64,000 bases of DNA, taken from positions 25,654 through 89,653 of the forward strand of contig KZ836109.1 in the NCBI GenBank assembly GCA_003265685.1. The letters are read 5' to 3'. Source of the stretch: Piscinibacter caeni (lineage in GTDB: Bacteria > Pseudomonadota > Gammaproteobacteria > Burkholderiales > Burkholderiaceae_C). A program made the translations under genes and the position numbers. Every line of letters starts with the position of its first letter. Positions within the stretch are counted from its first letter, which is position 1. Positions 1-9,362 of the stretch are shown here, piece by piece. The notes beneath the pieces are model-generated. The model saw only the letters and a program-made list of their open reading frames with translations, made no database searches and was not told where the DNA came from.

Positions 1-227
1 GCGAGCAGGGCGAGGCGGCACGCCGGGCCTTCGCCGACCGCGCGGGCCGGGTCGTCGGCATGGCGGCCGAGACCTTCAACGACGGGCTGCGCGGCTACTA
101 CTTCGCCTTCGCGGCGATCGGCTGGTTCTTCTCGCCGCTGGTGTTCGCACTCGCCACCGCGGGCGTGATCTGGATCCTCTACCAGCGCGAGTTCCGCTCG
201 GAGGTGCTGGAGGCGCTGCGCGAGTGA
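1..227 (+). CDS. DUF599-type membrane protein, C-terminal fragment
   Basis: Only the last 74 codons lie in the window (reading frame begins at base 3, stop TGA at 225-227), so the start and most of the protein are missing. The fragment has a charged stretch, then a hydrophobic span (YYFAFAAIGWFFSPLVFA... about residues 32-60 of the fragment) with aromatic residues, and ends in the basic tail YQREFRSEVLEAL. This pattern matches the C-terminus of the DUF599 family of small integral membrane proteins, whose role is unknown. It converges on egtB with one base between the stop codons. The family call rests on the tail pattern only. Confidence 0.6.
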   Translation, partial: EQGEAARRAFADRAGRVVGMAAETFNDGLRGYYFAFAAIGWFFSPLVFALATAGVIWILYQREFRSEVLEALRE

Positions 228-228
228 T

Positions 229-1419
229 TCATCGCGCCAGGCGCAGCCCGCTGAACTGCCACTGCGCCTCGGGCGGGAAGAAGTTGCGGTAGCTCGCGCG
301 GGCGTGGCCGTCCGGCGTGGCCCAGGAGCTGCCGCGCAGCACCTGCTGCTGGCTCATGAACTTGCCGTTGTACTCGCCCACCGCGCCGGGCAGCGGCCGG
401 AAGCCGGGGTAGGGCAGGTAGGCCGAGGCGGTCCACTGCCACACGTCGCCGAACAGGCCGTCGAGCCGCTGCGCACCCTGGCGCGCGGCCAGCTCCCACT
501 CCTGCTCGGTGGGCAGGCGCGCGCCGGCCCAGCGGGCATAGGCGTCGGCCTCGAAGTGGCACAGGTGGCACACGCTGGCGTTCGGGTCGAGCTCGACCAG
601 GCCGTGTACGCCGTGCTGCCGCCAGCGGCCCTCGTGCTCGCGCCAGTAGAACGGCGCGCGGCGGGCGCCGGCGCGCACCCAGTCCCAGCCGAGCGAGAGC
701 CACAGCTCGGGCCGCGTGTAGCCGCCGTCCTGCACGAACGCGAGGAACTCGCCGTTGCTCACCGGCCGCGAGGCGATCTCGAACGGCGCCAGCCAGGCGC
801 GGTGGCGCGGGGTCTCGTTGTCGAAGCAGAACGCGCCGTCGCGGGCCGGGTCGTGGCCGGTGTCCACCAGGCCGCCGTCGAAGCCGAACCAGGCCAGCGG
901 GCGCGCCGCGGCCGCCACCTGCGGCCACTGCGCCGCCCAGGGCGCATGGCCCGGGTTGAACGAGAGCGCGTGCAGCAGGTCGGTGACCATCAGCTCCTGG
1001 TGCTGCTGCTCGTGCTGCAGGCCCAGGCGCACCAGCGTGGCCACGGCCGGGTCGTCGCCGCGGCGCTGCAGCAGCGCGGCGACGCGCTCGTCGACCTGCG
1101 CCCGCCAGCGCTGCACCGTGGCCAGCGTCGGCGCCAGGATCAGGCCGCGCTGCGGGCGCGGATGCATCGCACCCACGCCCTGGTAGTAGCTGTTGAAGAG
1201 CACCCGGAAGCGCTCGTCGAAGGCGTGGAAGCCGCCCTCGTGGCGCTCCAGCACGAAGGTCTCGAAGAACCAGGTGACATGCGCCAGGTGCCACTTGATC
1301 GGGCTGGCGTCGGGCATCGACTGCACCTGGCAGTCCTCGGCCGAGAGCGGCGCGGCGAGCCACTGGCTGTGCGCGCGCACGCGGCGGTAGTCGTCGAGCA
1401 GGGTCGTGGTGGTGTTCAT
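229..1419 (-). CDS. egtB: Ergothioneine biosynthesis protein EgtB (iron-dependent sulfoxide synthase)
   Basis: EgtB joins cysteine or gamma-glutamylcysteine to hercynine using O2, the central C-S bond step of ergothioneine synthesis, in the cytoplasm. The 396-residue protein has the N-terminal DinB-like domain with histidines near residues 44-47 (WHLAH) and the iron-binding HX3HXE motif HEQQHQE (His136, His140, Glu142), followed by a formylglycine-generating-enzyme-like domain (about 180-396) with the late RGSSWATP motif. Length is close to that of other proteobacterial EgtB proteins. It follows trhO on the same strand by 41 bases. The hercynine-forming methyltransferase EgtD, often adjacent, is not in the window, so either it lies elsewhere or the substrate route differs. 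The start is the first ATG at the conserved N-terminus. Confidence 0.9.
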   Translation of the reverse strand: MNTTTTLLDDYRRVRAHSQWLAAPLSAEDCQVQSMPDASPIKWHLAHVTWFFETFVLERHEGGFHAFDERFRVLFNSYYQGVGAMHPRPQRGLILAPTLATVQRWRAQVDERVAALLQRRGDDPAVATLVRLGLQHEQQHQELMVTDLLHALSFNPGHAPWAAQWPQVAAAARPLAWFGFDGGLVDTGHDPARDGAFCFDNETPRHRAWLAPFEIASRPVSNGEFLAFVQDGGYTRPELWLSLGWDWVRAGARRAPFYWREHEGRWRQHGVHGLVELDPNASVCHLCHFEADAYARWAGARLPTEQEWELAARQGAQRLDGLFGDVWQWTASAYLPYPGFRPLPGAVGEYNGKFMSQQQVLRGSSWATPDGHARASYRNFFPPEAQWQFSGLRLAR

Positions 1420-1460
1420 CGGCCGGCTCCTCGGTGTCCGTCGTGCGCGGCCGCGGCAGC

Positions 1461-2195
1461 TTACGCCGGGCCGGCCGGCTGCAGCGCGGCGTCGAGCAGC
1501 TGGCGTTCGTCGAACACGAAGCAGCGGCCCTCGAAATGCCGGCCGCCGGTCTGCTCGAAGTACTTGAGGATCCCCCCGTCGAGCTGGAAGACCGACTCGA
1601 CGCCGGCCTCCTGCAGGACGAGCGCCGCCTTCTCGCAGCGGATGCCGCCGGTGCAGTAGCTCACCACCGTCTTGCCGGCCAGCGCCGCGGCCTGCGCCTG
1701 CACGGCGGCGGGGAAGTCGCTGAAGCGTTGCAGGCGCCAGTCGAGCGCGCCCTTGAAGCGCCCGGCGTCGACCTCGAAGGCGTTGCGCGTGTCCAGCGTC
1801 ACCACCTCGCGCCCGGCGTCGTCGCGGCCGGTGTCGAGCCAGCGCGCCAGGGTTGATGCGTCGAGCACCGGCGCGCGGCGCTGCTGCGGCCGGATCGTCG
1901 GGTGGTTCATGCGGATGATCTCGCGCTTGACCTTGACCTTCAGGCGGCGCAACGGGAGTGCGTCGGACCAGCTTTCCTTGGTCTCCAGGCCCGCGAACGG
2001 CGCCTGTGCGCGCAGCCAGGCGACGAAGCCGCGCAGCGTGTCGGGCGGGCCGGCCAGGAACAGGTTGATGCCTTCCTCGGCCAGCAGCAGCGTGCCCTTC
2101 AGGCCGGCCGCGTGCGCGAGGAAACGCTCGCGCCAGCCCGGCAGGTCGTCCAGCGCGACGAAGCGGTAGGCACTGACATTCAGGAAGCGGTCCAC
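1461..2195 (-). CDS. trhO: tRNA uridine-34 hydroxylase TrhO (rhodanese-like, YceA/UPF0176)
   Basis: TrhO hydroxylates U34 in certain tRNAs to 5-hydroxyuridine in an O2-dependent reaction. The 244-residue product has an N-terminal domain with the conserved GTLLLAEEGINLF segment (residues 34-46), a KVKVKREI basic strand, and a rhodanese domain with the loop CTGGIRC (Cys181, Cys187). It is shorter at the C-terminus than E. coli YceA, which is common for this branch. A GTG start at 2195 (V-D-R-F-L-N-V-S-A-Y) is chosen because homology begins at the Tyr-Arg-Phe motif immediately after and there is no nearby ATG. It diverges from dnaE with about 40 bases between the starts, so both promoters must be packed there or lie inside the genes. 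Confidence 0.9.
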   Translation of the reverse strand: MDRFLNVSAYRFVALDDLPGWRERFLAHAAGLKGTLLLAEEGINLFLAGPPDTLRGFVAWLRAQAPFAGLETKESWSDALPLRRLKVKVKREIIRMNHPTIRPQQRRAPVLDASTLARWLDTGRDDAGREVVTLDTRNAFEVDAGRFKGALDWRLQRFSDFPAAVQAQAAALAGKTVVSYCTGGIRCEKAALVLQEAGVESVFQLDGGILKYFEQTGGRHFEGRCFVFDERQLLDAALQPAGPA

Positions 2196-2237
2196 GCGAC
2201 GGATTCTAGGCAGCCGCCCCTGCCTAGAATGCGGCTC

Positions 2238-5200
2238 ATGGACTTCGTTCACCTGCGTGCGCACACCGAGTTCTCGGTCGTCGACGGGACCCTGCGCATC
2301 GACGATCTGGTGGCCAGCGCGGCCGCCGACCGGCAGGGCGCGCTGGCCGTCACCGACCTCTCCAACCTGTTCGGCGCAGTCAAGTTCTACAACGCGGCGC
2401 GCAAGAAGGGCATCAAGCCCATCCTCGGCGCGGACGTCTGGCTCGAACCCGAAGTGGCCGGCCAGGGCGCGAGCCGCCTGCTGCTGCTGGTGCAGGACCA
2501 GGCCGGCTACCTGAACCTGTGCGAGATCCTCTCGCGCGCCTGGCTGGTCAACGTGCAGCGCGGCCAGGCCTGGGTGAAGTGGGAATGGCTGCGCGAGCAC
2601 GGCGCCGGGCTGATCGTGCTGTCCGGTGCCACCGAGGGCGCCATCGGCCAGGCGCTGCTGGCCGGCGACAGCGAACGTGCCCGCGGCATCGCGCGGCGCC
2701 TGGCGGAGCTGTTCCCGCGCCGCTTCTACCTCGAGCTGCAGCGCGCCGGGCTGCCGGGCCACGAGGCCCAGGTGCGCGCCGCGGTGCCGCTGGCCGCCGA
2801 GCTCGGCCTGCCGGTGGTGGCCACGCACCCGGTGCAGTTCCTCACGCCGGAAGACTTCGAGGCGCACGAGGCCCGCGTCTGCATCGCCGAGGGCGAGGCG
2901 CTCGGCAACCCCAAGCGCATCAAGCGCTTCGGCCGCGAGCAGTACTTCAAGACGCAGGCGCAGATGGCCGCGCTGTTCGCCGACGTCCCCTCGGCACTCG
3001 CCAATGCGGTGGAGATCGGCAAGCGCTGCAACCTGAGCCTGGTGCTCGGCAAGCCGCAGCTGCCCGACTTCCCGACCCCGCTGGTGGACGGCGTGCCGAT
3101 GCCGATGGCCGACTACTTCCGCCAGCTCTCGCACGAGGGCCTGGAGGAGCGGCTGCAGCAGCTCTACCCCGATGCAGCGCAGCGCGAGCAGCAGCGCCCG
3201 CGCTACGTGCAGCGGCTCGACTTCGAGATCGGCACGATCCTGAAGATGGGCTTCCCGGGCTACTTCCTGATCGTCGCGGACTTCATCAACTGGGCCAAGA
3301 ACCACGGCTGCCCGGTCGGCCCCGGCCGCGGCTCGGGCGCGGGCTCGCTGGTGGCCTACTCGCTGAAGATCACCGACCTCGACCCGCTGCGCTACAACCT
3401 GCTGTTCGAGCGCTTCCTGAATCCGGAGCGCGTGTCGATGCCCGACTTCGACGTCGACTTCTGCCAGGGCAACCGCGACCGGGTGATCGACTACGTCAAG
3501 CAGAAGTACGGCCGCGACGCGGTGAGCCAGATCGCCACCTTCGGCACCATGGCCGCCAAGGCCGCGCTGCGCGACGTGGGCCGCGTGCTCGGCATGGGCT
3601 ACGGCCATGTCGACAGCGTCGCCAAGCTGGTGCCCGCCCCGCCGGGCAAGACGGTCACGCTGCGCCGCCCGCCCGACCCGCCGGACAACTCGGTGATCTA
3701 CGCGCGCAAGGAGGCGCCCGAGATCGAGGAGCGCGAGAAGAACGAGGAGGAGGTGGCCGAGCTGCTCGCGCTCGCGGAGCGCGTCGAGGGCATGGTGCGC
3801 AACATCGGCATGCATGCCGGCGGCGTGCTGATCGCGCCGGGCAGGATCACCGACTTCTGCCCGCTCTACCAGCAGCCCGGCAGCGACAGCGCGGTCAGCC
3901 AGTACGACAAGGACGACGTCGAGGCGATCGGCCTGGTCAAGTTCGACTTCCTCGGCCTGGCCACGCTCACCATCCTCGAGCTCGCGAAGGACTACATCCG
4001 CGCGCGCCGCAAGGGCCAGGAGAACTTCGCCTTCGAGACCCTGCCGCTGGACGACAAGGCCTCCTACCGGCTGATGGCCGAGGGCAAGACGGTGGCGGTG
4101 TTCCAGCTCGAATCCTCCGGCATGCAGCGCATGCTGAAGGACGCCAAGCCCAGCGTGTTCGAGGACGTGATCGCGCTCGTGGCGCTGTACCGCCCCGGCC
4201 CGATGGACCTGATCCCGACCTTCTGCGCCCGCAAGCACGGGCGCGAGGAGGTGGAGTACCCGCATCCGCTGATGAAGGAGGTGCTCGAGGAGACCTACGG
4301 GATCATGGTCTACCAGGAGCAGGTGATGCAGGTGGCCCAGATCGTCGGCGGCTACTCGCTCGGCGGTGCCGACCTGCTGCGCCGCGCGATGGGCAAGAAG
4401 AAGCCCGAGGAGATGGCCAAGCACCGCGTCACCTTCGCGGAGGGCGCGGCCAAGCAGGGCATTCCCGAGCCGAAGGCCAACGAGATCTTCGACCTGATGG
4501 AGAAGTTCGCGGGCTACGGCTTCAACAAGTCGCATGCCGCCGCGTACGCGCTGCTCGCCTACCACACGGCCTACCTGAAGGCGCATTACCCGGCCGAGTT
4601 CACCGCCGCCAACATGAGCGTGGCGCTGGACGACACCGACAAGCTGAAGATCTTCCACGACGATGCGGTCGGCACGCTGGGCCTGCGCTTCGAGCCGCCC
4701 GACGTCAACACCGGCGCCTACCGCTTCGAGCCGGTGGCCGACGACGTGGTGCGCTACGGCCTGGGGGCCGTCAAGGGCACCGGGCAGAGTGCGATCGAGG
4801 CGATCATCGCGGCGCGCGAGGAAGGTGGCGCGTTCAAGAGCCTGTTCGACTTCTGCAACCGGGTCGACCGCTCGCGCGTCAACAAGCGCACCGTCGAGGC
4901 GCTGATCAAGGCCGGCGCGTTCGACCAGCTGCACCCCGAACGTGCCGCGATGGTGGCGAGCATCGGCCTGGCGTTCGACTACGCCGAGACGCAGGCCGCC
5001 AACGCCAACCAGGGCGGGCTGTTCGATTTCGCTGACTCGCAGGCAGCGAGCACGCAGGAGCCCGCGCTGGTGGCCGCCGAGCCCTGGAGCATCAAGGAGC
5101 GGCTCGGCTTCGAGAAGACCGCGCTCGGCTTCTACCTCTCCGGCCACCTGTTCGACCAGAGTGCCGACGAGGTGCGCCGCATCGTGCGCCGCCGCAATGC

Positions 5201-5741
5201 CGACCTGATCGACTCGCGCGAGCCGCAGCTGCTGGCCGGCATCGTCGGCGACCTGCGGGTCGTCAACGGCCAGCGCGGGCGGGTGGCGATCTTCAAGCTC
5301 GACGACAAGACCGAGGCCATCGAGGCGGTCGCCAACGAGGACCTGCTGAACGCGAACAAGGAGCTGCTGAAGGACGACGAGCTCGTGATCGTGCAGGGCA
5401 AGCTGCAGCCCGACCGCTTCTCCGGCGGGCTGCGCCTGAACGTCAACCAGGTGTGGGACCTGGCCGCCGCGCGCTGCCGCTTCGGCAAGTACCTGCGCGT
5501 GGAGGTCAACGGCAGCGTGCCGCCGGTGGCCGAGGTGCTGCGCGACTACCCGTCGCGCCGCGTCGTCACCGAGCATGGCGACCTGCCGCAGGGCCTGACG
5601 GTGCGCCTGGCGCTGCACCGCGAGCGCGCCAGCGGCGAGATCGACCTCGGCGACGCGGCGCGTTTCTACCCGACCGACGATGCGCTCGAACGCTGGCGCT
5701 CGAGCGCGCACGAAGGTCGCGCCGAGGTCGTCTACGAGTGA
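2238..5741 (+). CDS. dnaE: DNA polymerase III subunit alpha
   Basis: This is the catalytic subunit of the replicative polymerase, 1167 residues, full length. The N-terminal PHP domain begins FVHLRAHTEFS; the first metal-binding position is Arg rather than His, as in E. coli, suggesting a non-catalytic PHP domain and reliance on a separate epsilon exonuclease. The polymerase core carries GPGRGSGAGSLVAY and the catalytic PDFDVDF motif, followed by the fingers, a helix-hairpin-helix region, the beta-clamp/tau contact region and an OB fold near the C-terminus (DLRVVNGQRGRVAIF). The start is placed at ATG 2238 (M-D-F-V-H-L); an in-frame ATG at 2229 would add three residues. The stop overlaps the GTG start of the next gene. 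Confidence 0.97.
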   Translation: MDFVHLRAHTEFSVVDGTLRIDDLVASAAADRQGALAVTDLSNLFGAVKFYNAARKKGIKPILGADVWLEPEVAGQGASRLLLLVQDQAGYLNLCEILSRAWLVNVQRGQAWVKWEWLREHGAGLIVLSGATEGAIGQALLAGDSERARGIARRLAELFPRRFYLELQRAGLPGHEAQVRAAVPLAAELGLPVVATHPVQFLTPEDFEAHEARVCIAEGEALGNPKRIKRFGREQYFKTQAQMAALFADVPSALANAVEIGKRCNLSLVLGKPQLPDFPTPLVDGVPMPMADYFRQLSHEGLEERLQQLYPDAAQREQQRPRYVQRLDFEIGTILKMGFPGYFLIVADFINWAKNHGCPVGPGRGSGAGSLVAYSLKITDLDPLRYNLLFERFLNPERVSMPDFDVDFCQGNRDRVIDYVKQKYGRDAVSQIATFGTMAAKAALRDVGRVLGMGYGHVDSVAKLVPAPPGKTVTLRRPPDPPDNSVIYARKEAPEIEEREKNEEEVAELLALAERVEGMVRNIGMHAGGVLIAPGRITDFCPLYQQPGSDSAVSQYDKDDVEAIGLVKFDFLGLATLTILELAKDYIRARRKGQENFAFETLPLDDKASYRLMAEGKTVAVFQLESSGMQRMLKDAKPSVFEDVIALVALYRPGPMDLIPTFCARKHGREEVEYPHPLMKEVLEETYGIMVYQEQVMQVAQIVGGYSLGGADLLRRAMGKKKPEEMAKHRVTFAEGAAKQGIPEPKANEIFDLMEKFAGYGFNKSHAAAYALLAYHTAYLKAHYPAEFTAANMSVALDDTDKLKIFHDDAVGTLGLRFEPPDVNTGAYRFEPVADDVVRYGLGAVKGTGQSAIEAIIAAREEGGAFKSLFDFCNRVDRSRVNKRTVEALIKAGAFDQLHPERAAMVASIGLAFDYAETQAANANQGGLFDFADSQAASTQEPALVAAEPWSIKERLGFEKTALGFYLSGHLFDQSADEVRRIVRRRNADLIDSREPQLLAGIVGDLRVVNGQRGRVAIFKLDDKTEAIEAVANEDLLNANKELLKDDELVIVQGKLQPDRFSGGLRLNVNQVWDLAAARCRFGKYLRVEVNGSVPPVAEVLRDYPSRRVVTEHGDLPQGLTVRLALHRERASGEIDLGDAARFYPTDDALERWRSSAHEGRAEVVYE

Positions 5742-6925
5742 GCCCGACCGAGGCGCCCGTCACGGGCCTCGTGCTCACGGGCGGCGGTGCGCGTGCCGCC
5801 TACCAGGTCGGGGTGCTGAAGGCGGTGGCGCAGATCCGGCGCGAATCGATCGCGCCGGCCGAGAACCCGTTCCCGGTGATCACCGGCACCTCGGCCGGCG
5901 CGATCAACGCCGCGGCGCTGGCCTGCCGCTGCAACGACTTCGAGGCCGGCGTGCGCGCGCTGGTCGAGGTGTGGGAGAACTTCCACGCCGAGCAGGTGTA
6001 CCGGTCCGACTCGCTGGGCGTGATCCGCACCGGCGCGCGCTGGCTGACGCTGTTCTCGATCGGCTGGCTGATCGCCCGCTGGCGCCGCGCGCGACCGAAA
6101 TCGCTGCTCGACAACTCGCCGGCGGCCAACCTGCTGCGCCGCATGGTCAGCACCGAGCGGCTGCGCCAGATGATGCACGAGGGGCACCTGCGCGCGATCG
6201 CCGTGACGGCCTCGAGCTACGGCTCGGGTCTGCACGTGACCTTCTACGACGCGCTGCAGGAGATCGTGCCGTGGACACGCTCGCAGCGCATCGCGGTGCG
6301 CTCGGAGATCGGCGTGCCGCACCTGATGGCCTCGTCGGCGATCCCGTTCGTCTTCCCGGCCGTGGCGCTGCCGATCGACGGGCGCAGCGAGTACTTCGGC
6401 GACGGCTCGATGCGCCAGGCCGCGCCGATCTCGCCGGCCGTGCACCTGGGCGCCACGCGCATCCTGATCATCGGTGCCGGCCGCATGCACGAGCCGCCGG
6501 GCGCGCGCGCACACAGCGAGGAGTACCCGAACCTGGCGCAGATCGCCGGCCATGCGATGTCCAACATCTTCCTCGACGCGCTGGCGGTGGACGTGGAGCG
6601 GCTGCAGCGCATCAACGCGACGCTGAAGCTGCTGCCGCCGCAGGCCCTGGCGCACACCACGCTGCGGCCGATCGAGACGCTGGTGATCGCGCCCAGCCAG
6701 CGGCTGGACGATCTCGCCGCCAAGCACCTGCGCAGCCTGCCGGCGCCGATCCGCGCGATGCTGCGCGGCGTGGGCGTGAGCGGCAGCGGCGAGGGCGCAC
6801 GCGGTGCGGCGCTGGCCAGCTACCTGCTGTTCGAGTCGCCCTACACACGCGAGCTGGTGGCCCTCGGCACGGCGGACACGCTGGCGCGCCGCGACGAGGT
6901 GAAGACCTTCTTTGGCTGGGGCTGA
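5738..6925 (+). CDS. Patatin-like phospholipase
   Basis: A 395-residue serine acyl-hydrolase of the patatin family, expected to cleave acyl chains from membrane or exogenous lipids. Near the N-terminus it has the glycine-rich oxyanion loop TGGGARAAYQVG (14-25) and the nucleophile elbow GTSAG (Ser52); the catalytic Asp is in FGDGS (Asp222). No signal peptide is visible, so it is probably cytoplasmic or peripherally membrane bound. A GTG start at 5738 overlaps the dnaE stop by 4 bases (GTGA), implying translational coupling to dnaE. The physiological substrate is not evident. Confidence 0.85.
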   Translation: MSPTEAPVTGLVLTGGGARAAYQVGVLKAVAQIRRESIAPAENPFPVITGTSAGAINAAALACRCNDFEAGVRALVEVWENFHAEQVYRSDSLGVIRTGARWLTLFSIGWLIARWRRARPKSLLDNSPAANLLRRMVSTERLRQMMHEGHLRAIAVTASSYGSGLHVTFYDALQEIVPWTRSQRIAVRSEIGVPHLMASSAIPFVFPAVALPIDGRSEYFGDGSMRQAAPISPAVHLGATRILIIGAGRMHEPPGARAHSEEYPNLAQIAGHAMSNIFLDALAVDVERLQRINATLKLLPPQALAHTTLRPIETLVIAPSQRLDDLAAKHLRSLPAPIRAMLRGVGVSGSGEGARGAALASYLLFESPYTRELVALGTADTLARRDEVKTFFGWG

Positions 6926-6932
6926 GGCGCTC

Positions 6933-7286
6933 TCACGAGGCCAGCTTGTCGCCCTTCTTCTCGCCCTTCTCGCCCTTCTCGGGCTTGGCCTTGGGCGCCT
7001 TGTAGACCGCCGGCGCCGAGGCGGTGTAGGCCTTGCCGTTGACCGTCAGGCCGTTCTCGGAGAACTTCTGCGCCTTGCTCTCGCCCACGCCCTTGACGCG
7101 GGTGCGCAGGTCGGCCCAGTCGGCGAACGGGCCGGTCTTGCGCGCATCGAGCATGCGCTGAGCCATGCCCGGGCCGATGCCCTTGACGGCCTCGAGCTCG
7201 GCCTGGCCGGCCTTGTTGATGTCGGTGGCTGCCGCGGCGAGGGTGGTGACGAGGGCGAGGGCGGCGGCGGCGATGAACTTGAACAT
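6933..7286 (-). CDS. ComEA-family helix-hairpin-helix DNA-binding protein (secreted)
   Basis: A 117-residue protein with an N-terminal signal peptide (MFKFIAAAALALVTTLAAAA) and one ComEA-type helix-hairpin-helix domain (DINKAGQAELEAVKGIGPGMAQ, about 22-43), followed by a low-complexity Lys/Glu tail (KPEKGEKGEKKG). ComEA proteins bind double-stranded DNA in the periplasm during natural transformation; many short relatives have no proven role. The start at 7286 is supported by the ribosome-binding site AAGGAG about 7 bases upstream; an earlier in-frame start would place residues before the signal peptide. The gene converges on the patatin gene with 7 bases between stops. Confidence 0.8.
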   Translation of the reverse strand: MFKFIAAAALALVTTLAAAATDINKAGQAELEAVKGIGPGMAQRMLDARKTGPFADWADLRTRVKGVGESKAQKFSENGLTVNGKAYTASAPAVYKAPKAKPEKGEKGEKKGDKLAS

Positions 7287-7373
7287 GACGAGCTCCTTGG
7301 GTCGGTTGACGAGCCGCGGAAGTGCGGGCTCGGAGCTCATTGTTCGAAGCGCGCCGTGGTGCGTGAATCGCCA

Positions 7374-7411
7374 CCGCGGGGTCCCCCGCGGCATTCCCCC
7401 CGACGGGGGCC
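7374..7411. other. GC-rich hairpins between hldD and comEA
   Basis: Just past the hldD stop lies a perfect inverted repeat CCGCGGGG-TC-CCCCGCGG (7374-7391), followed by CCCC-CGAC-GGGG (about 7397-7409). There is no T tract, so this is not a textbook intrinsic terminator, but its position suggests processing, attenuation or 3' end formation for the long hldD operon mRNA. Weak by itself in such GC-rich DNA. Confidence 0.35.
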
Positions 7412-7413
7412 CG

Positions 7414-8418
7414 CTACGCGGACGGCTGCGCCGCCAGCCAGTTCACGTAACGGGTGACGCCGCTGGCCACGTCGGCGAACGCATGGTCGCAGCCGGTGGC
7501 ACGCAGGGCGGCCAGGTCGGCCTGCGTGAAGCACTGGTACTTGCCCACCAGCGCCTCGGGGAAGGGGATGTACTCGACCAGCCCGCGCGCGACGAGCTCG
7601 GCCAGCGGCAGCGCGGCCTCCCCCTTCAGGGCGCGTGCCGCGTTGACGGTCGCGTGGGCCACGTCGTTGAACGGCTGGGCCCGGCCGGTGCCGAGGTTGA
7701 AGATGCCGCTCTTGTCCGGGTGCTGCAGGAACCACAGCTTGACGGCCACCACGTCCTCGACGAAGACGAAGTCGCGCGACTGCATGCCCGGGCCGTAGCC
7801 GCCGTACTCGCCGAACAGCTTGACCTTGCCGTGCTCGCGGAACTGGTGGAAGTGGTGGAAGGCCACCGAGGCCATGCGCGCCTTGTGCTGCTCGCGCGGG
7901 CCATAGACGTTGAAGTAGCGGAAGCCGGCCACCTGCGCCCTGGAGCCCGGCAGCATCCGGCGCACGACGTTGTCGAACAGCAGCTTGCTGTACCCGTAGA
8001 CGTTCAGCGGTTGCTCGAACTGCGGTTCCTCGCGGAAGCTCGCGCTGCCGCCATAGGTGGCCGCCGACGAGGCGTACAGCAGCCGCGTGCCCTGCGCCTG
8101 GCAGGCGTCGAGCAGGTCCTTCGAACACCGGTAGTTGGTGTCCATCATGTAGCGGCCGTTGTGCTCCATCGTGTCGGAGCAGGCGCCCTCGTGCAGCACG
8201 GCCTCGACGCGACCGAAGTCGCCGCGCGCGAAGCGGGCGTAGAAGTCGGTCTTGTCGTAGTAGTCGGCGATCCGCGCGCCGAGCAGGTTGCGGTACTTCG
8301 GGCCGTTGGTGAGGTTGTCGACGGCGATGATGTCGTCGATGCCCAGCGCGTTCAGCCCCTGGACCATGTTGCTGCCGATCATGCCGGCCGCGCCGGTGAC
8401 CACCACTCTCGTGCTCAT
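7414..8418 (-). CDS. hldD: ADP-L-glycero-D-manno-heptose 6-epimerase
   Basis: HldD converts ADP-D-glycero-D-manno-heptose to the L-glycero form, the last step before heptose enters the LPS inner core. The 334-residue SDR-fold protein begins with the nucleotide-binding [11 protein letters not shown] motif, has the catalytic Tyr-Lys pair in YGYSK, and includes the family segment [14 protein letters not shown]. Its ATG start at 8418 overlaps the rfaE1 stop by 4 bases, so it is the last gene of the lapA-lapB-rfaE1-hldD group. Length and motifs are normal. Confidence 0.95.
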   Translation of the reverse strand: MSTRVVVTGAAGMIGSNMVQGLNALGIDDIIAVDNLTNGPKYRNLLGARIADYYDKTDFYARFARGDFGRVEAVLHEGACSDTMEHNGRYMMDTNYRCSKDLLDACQAQGTRLLYASSAATYGGSASFREEPQFEQPLNVYGYSKLLFDNVVRRMLPGSRAQVAGFRYFNVYGPREQHKARMASVAFHHFHQFREHGKVKLFGEYGGYGPGMQSRDFVFVEDVVAVKLWFLQHPDKSGIFNLGTGRAQPFNDVAHATVNAARALKGEAALPLAELVARGLVEYIPFPEALVGKYQCFTQADLAALRATGCDHAFADVASGVTRYVNWLAAQPSA

Positions 8419-9362
8419 GCAAACAACTCCTCGTACGCCACGCTCGCGGTGCCGAACTTGCCGACCACGATGCCGCCGGCCCGGTTGGCGTGCACCATCG
8501 CCTCGCGCAGGCCGAGGCCGCTGGCGAGCATCACGGCCATGGTCGCGATCACGGTGTCGCCAGCGCCGGTGACGTCGAACACCTCGCGCGCCTGGGCCGG
8601 GATCTGCACGTGGCCCTGGGCGTCGAAGAGCGACATGCCGTCCTCGCTGCGCGTCAGCAGCAGGCCTCCGAGGCCGAGCCGCTCGCGCAGCGCGAAGGCC
8701 CGCTCGTGCAATTGCGCCTCGCTGCTCCACGCGCCGATCACCTGCGCCAGCTCGGCGCGATTCGGAGTGATCACGGTGGCGCCGCGGTAGCGCTCGTAGT
8801 CGCTGCCCTTCGGGTCGACCAGCACGGGCCGCCCGGCCGCGCGCGCCAGCTCGATCATGCGCGGGATGTGGGTCAGGCCGCCCTTGCCGTAGTCGGAGAA
8901 CAGCACCACGTCGGAGACCGCCAGCGTCTGCTCGTACTGCGCGAGCAGGTCCTCCAGCACCTCGTGGTCGGGCTCCTCCTCGAAGTCGACGCGCAGCAGT
9001 TGCTGAGAGCGCCCGATCACGCGCAGCTTGACGATGGTGGTCATGCGCGGGTCGCGCTTGAAAAGCGACTCGACGCCGCTCTTCGCCAGCAAGGCCTCGA
9101 GCCGGTGGCCATGTTCGTCGTCGCCGATGGCGGTCAGCAACCGCGCGGTGGCGCCGAGCGCGCGCGCGTTCCAGGCCACGTTGGCGGCACCGCCCAGGCG
9201 CTCCTGCTCCTTGGCGCGGTTGACGCGCACCACCGGCACCGGCGCCTCCGGCGAGATGCGGTCGACGGCGCCGAACCAGTAGCGGTCCAGCATCGCGTCG
9301 CCGACCACCAGCACGCGGGCGCGGCCGACCTGCTCGCGCGTGGGTTGGGTCGCTGTCGTCAC
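8415..9362 (-). CDS. rfaE1: D-glycero-beta-D-manno-heptose-7-phosphate kinase
   Basis: A PfkB/ribokinase-type kinase of 315 residues that phosphorylates heptose-7-phosphate at C1 for LPS core synthesis. It has the N-terminal [11 protein letters not shown] segment, the [10 protein letters not shown] glycine motif and the C-terminal anion-hole motif DVTGAGDTV containing the catalytic Asp. It holds only the kinase half of E. coli HldE; the adenylyltransferase half must be a separate gene outside the window, as is usual in betaproteobacteria. The GTG start at 9362 overlaps the lapB stop (GTGA). Confidence 0.93.
   Translation of the reverse strand: MTTATQPTREQVGRARVLVVGDAMLDRYWFGAVDRISPEAPVPVVRVNRAKEQERLGGAANVAWNARALGATARLLTAIGDDEHGHRLEALLAKSGVESLFKRDPRMTTIVKLRVIGRSQQLLRVDFEEEPDHEVLEDLLAQYEQTLAVSDVVLFSDYGKGGLTHIPRMIELARAAGRPVLVDPKGSDYERYRGATVITPNRAELAQVIGAWSSEAQLHERAFALRERLGLGGLLLTRSEDGMSLFDAQGHVQIPAQAREVFDVTGAGDTVIATMAVMLASGLGLREAMVHANRAGGIVVGKFGTASVAYEELFA

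Noticed and set aside
1461..5711. Minus-strand open frame of over 1400 codons running antisense through dnaE
   Set aside because: Only its last 244 codons (trhO) show family motifs; the rest is low-complexity sequence created by GC-rich third positions of dnaE on the other strand.
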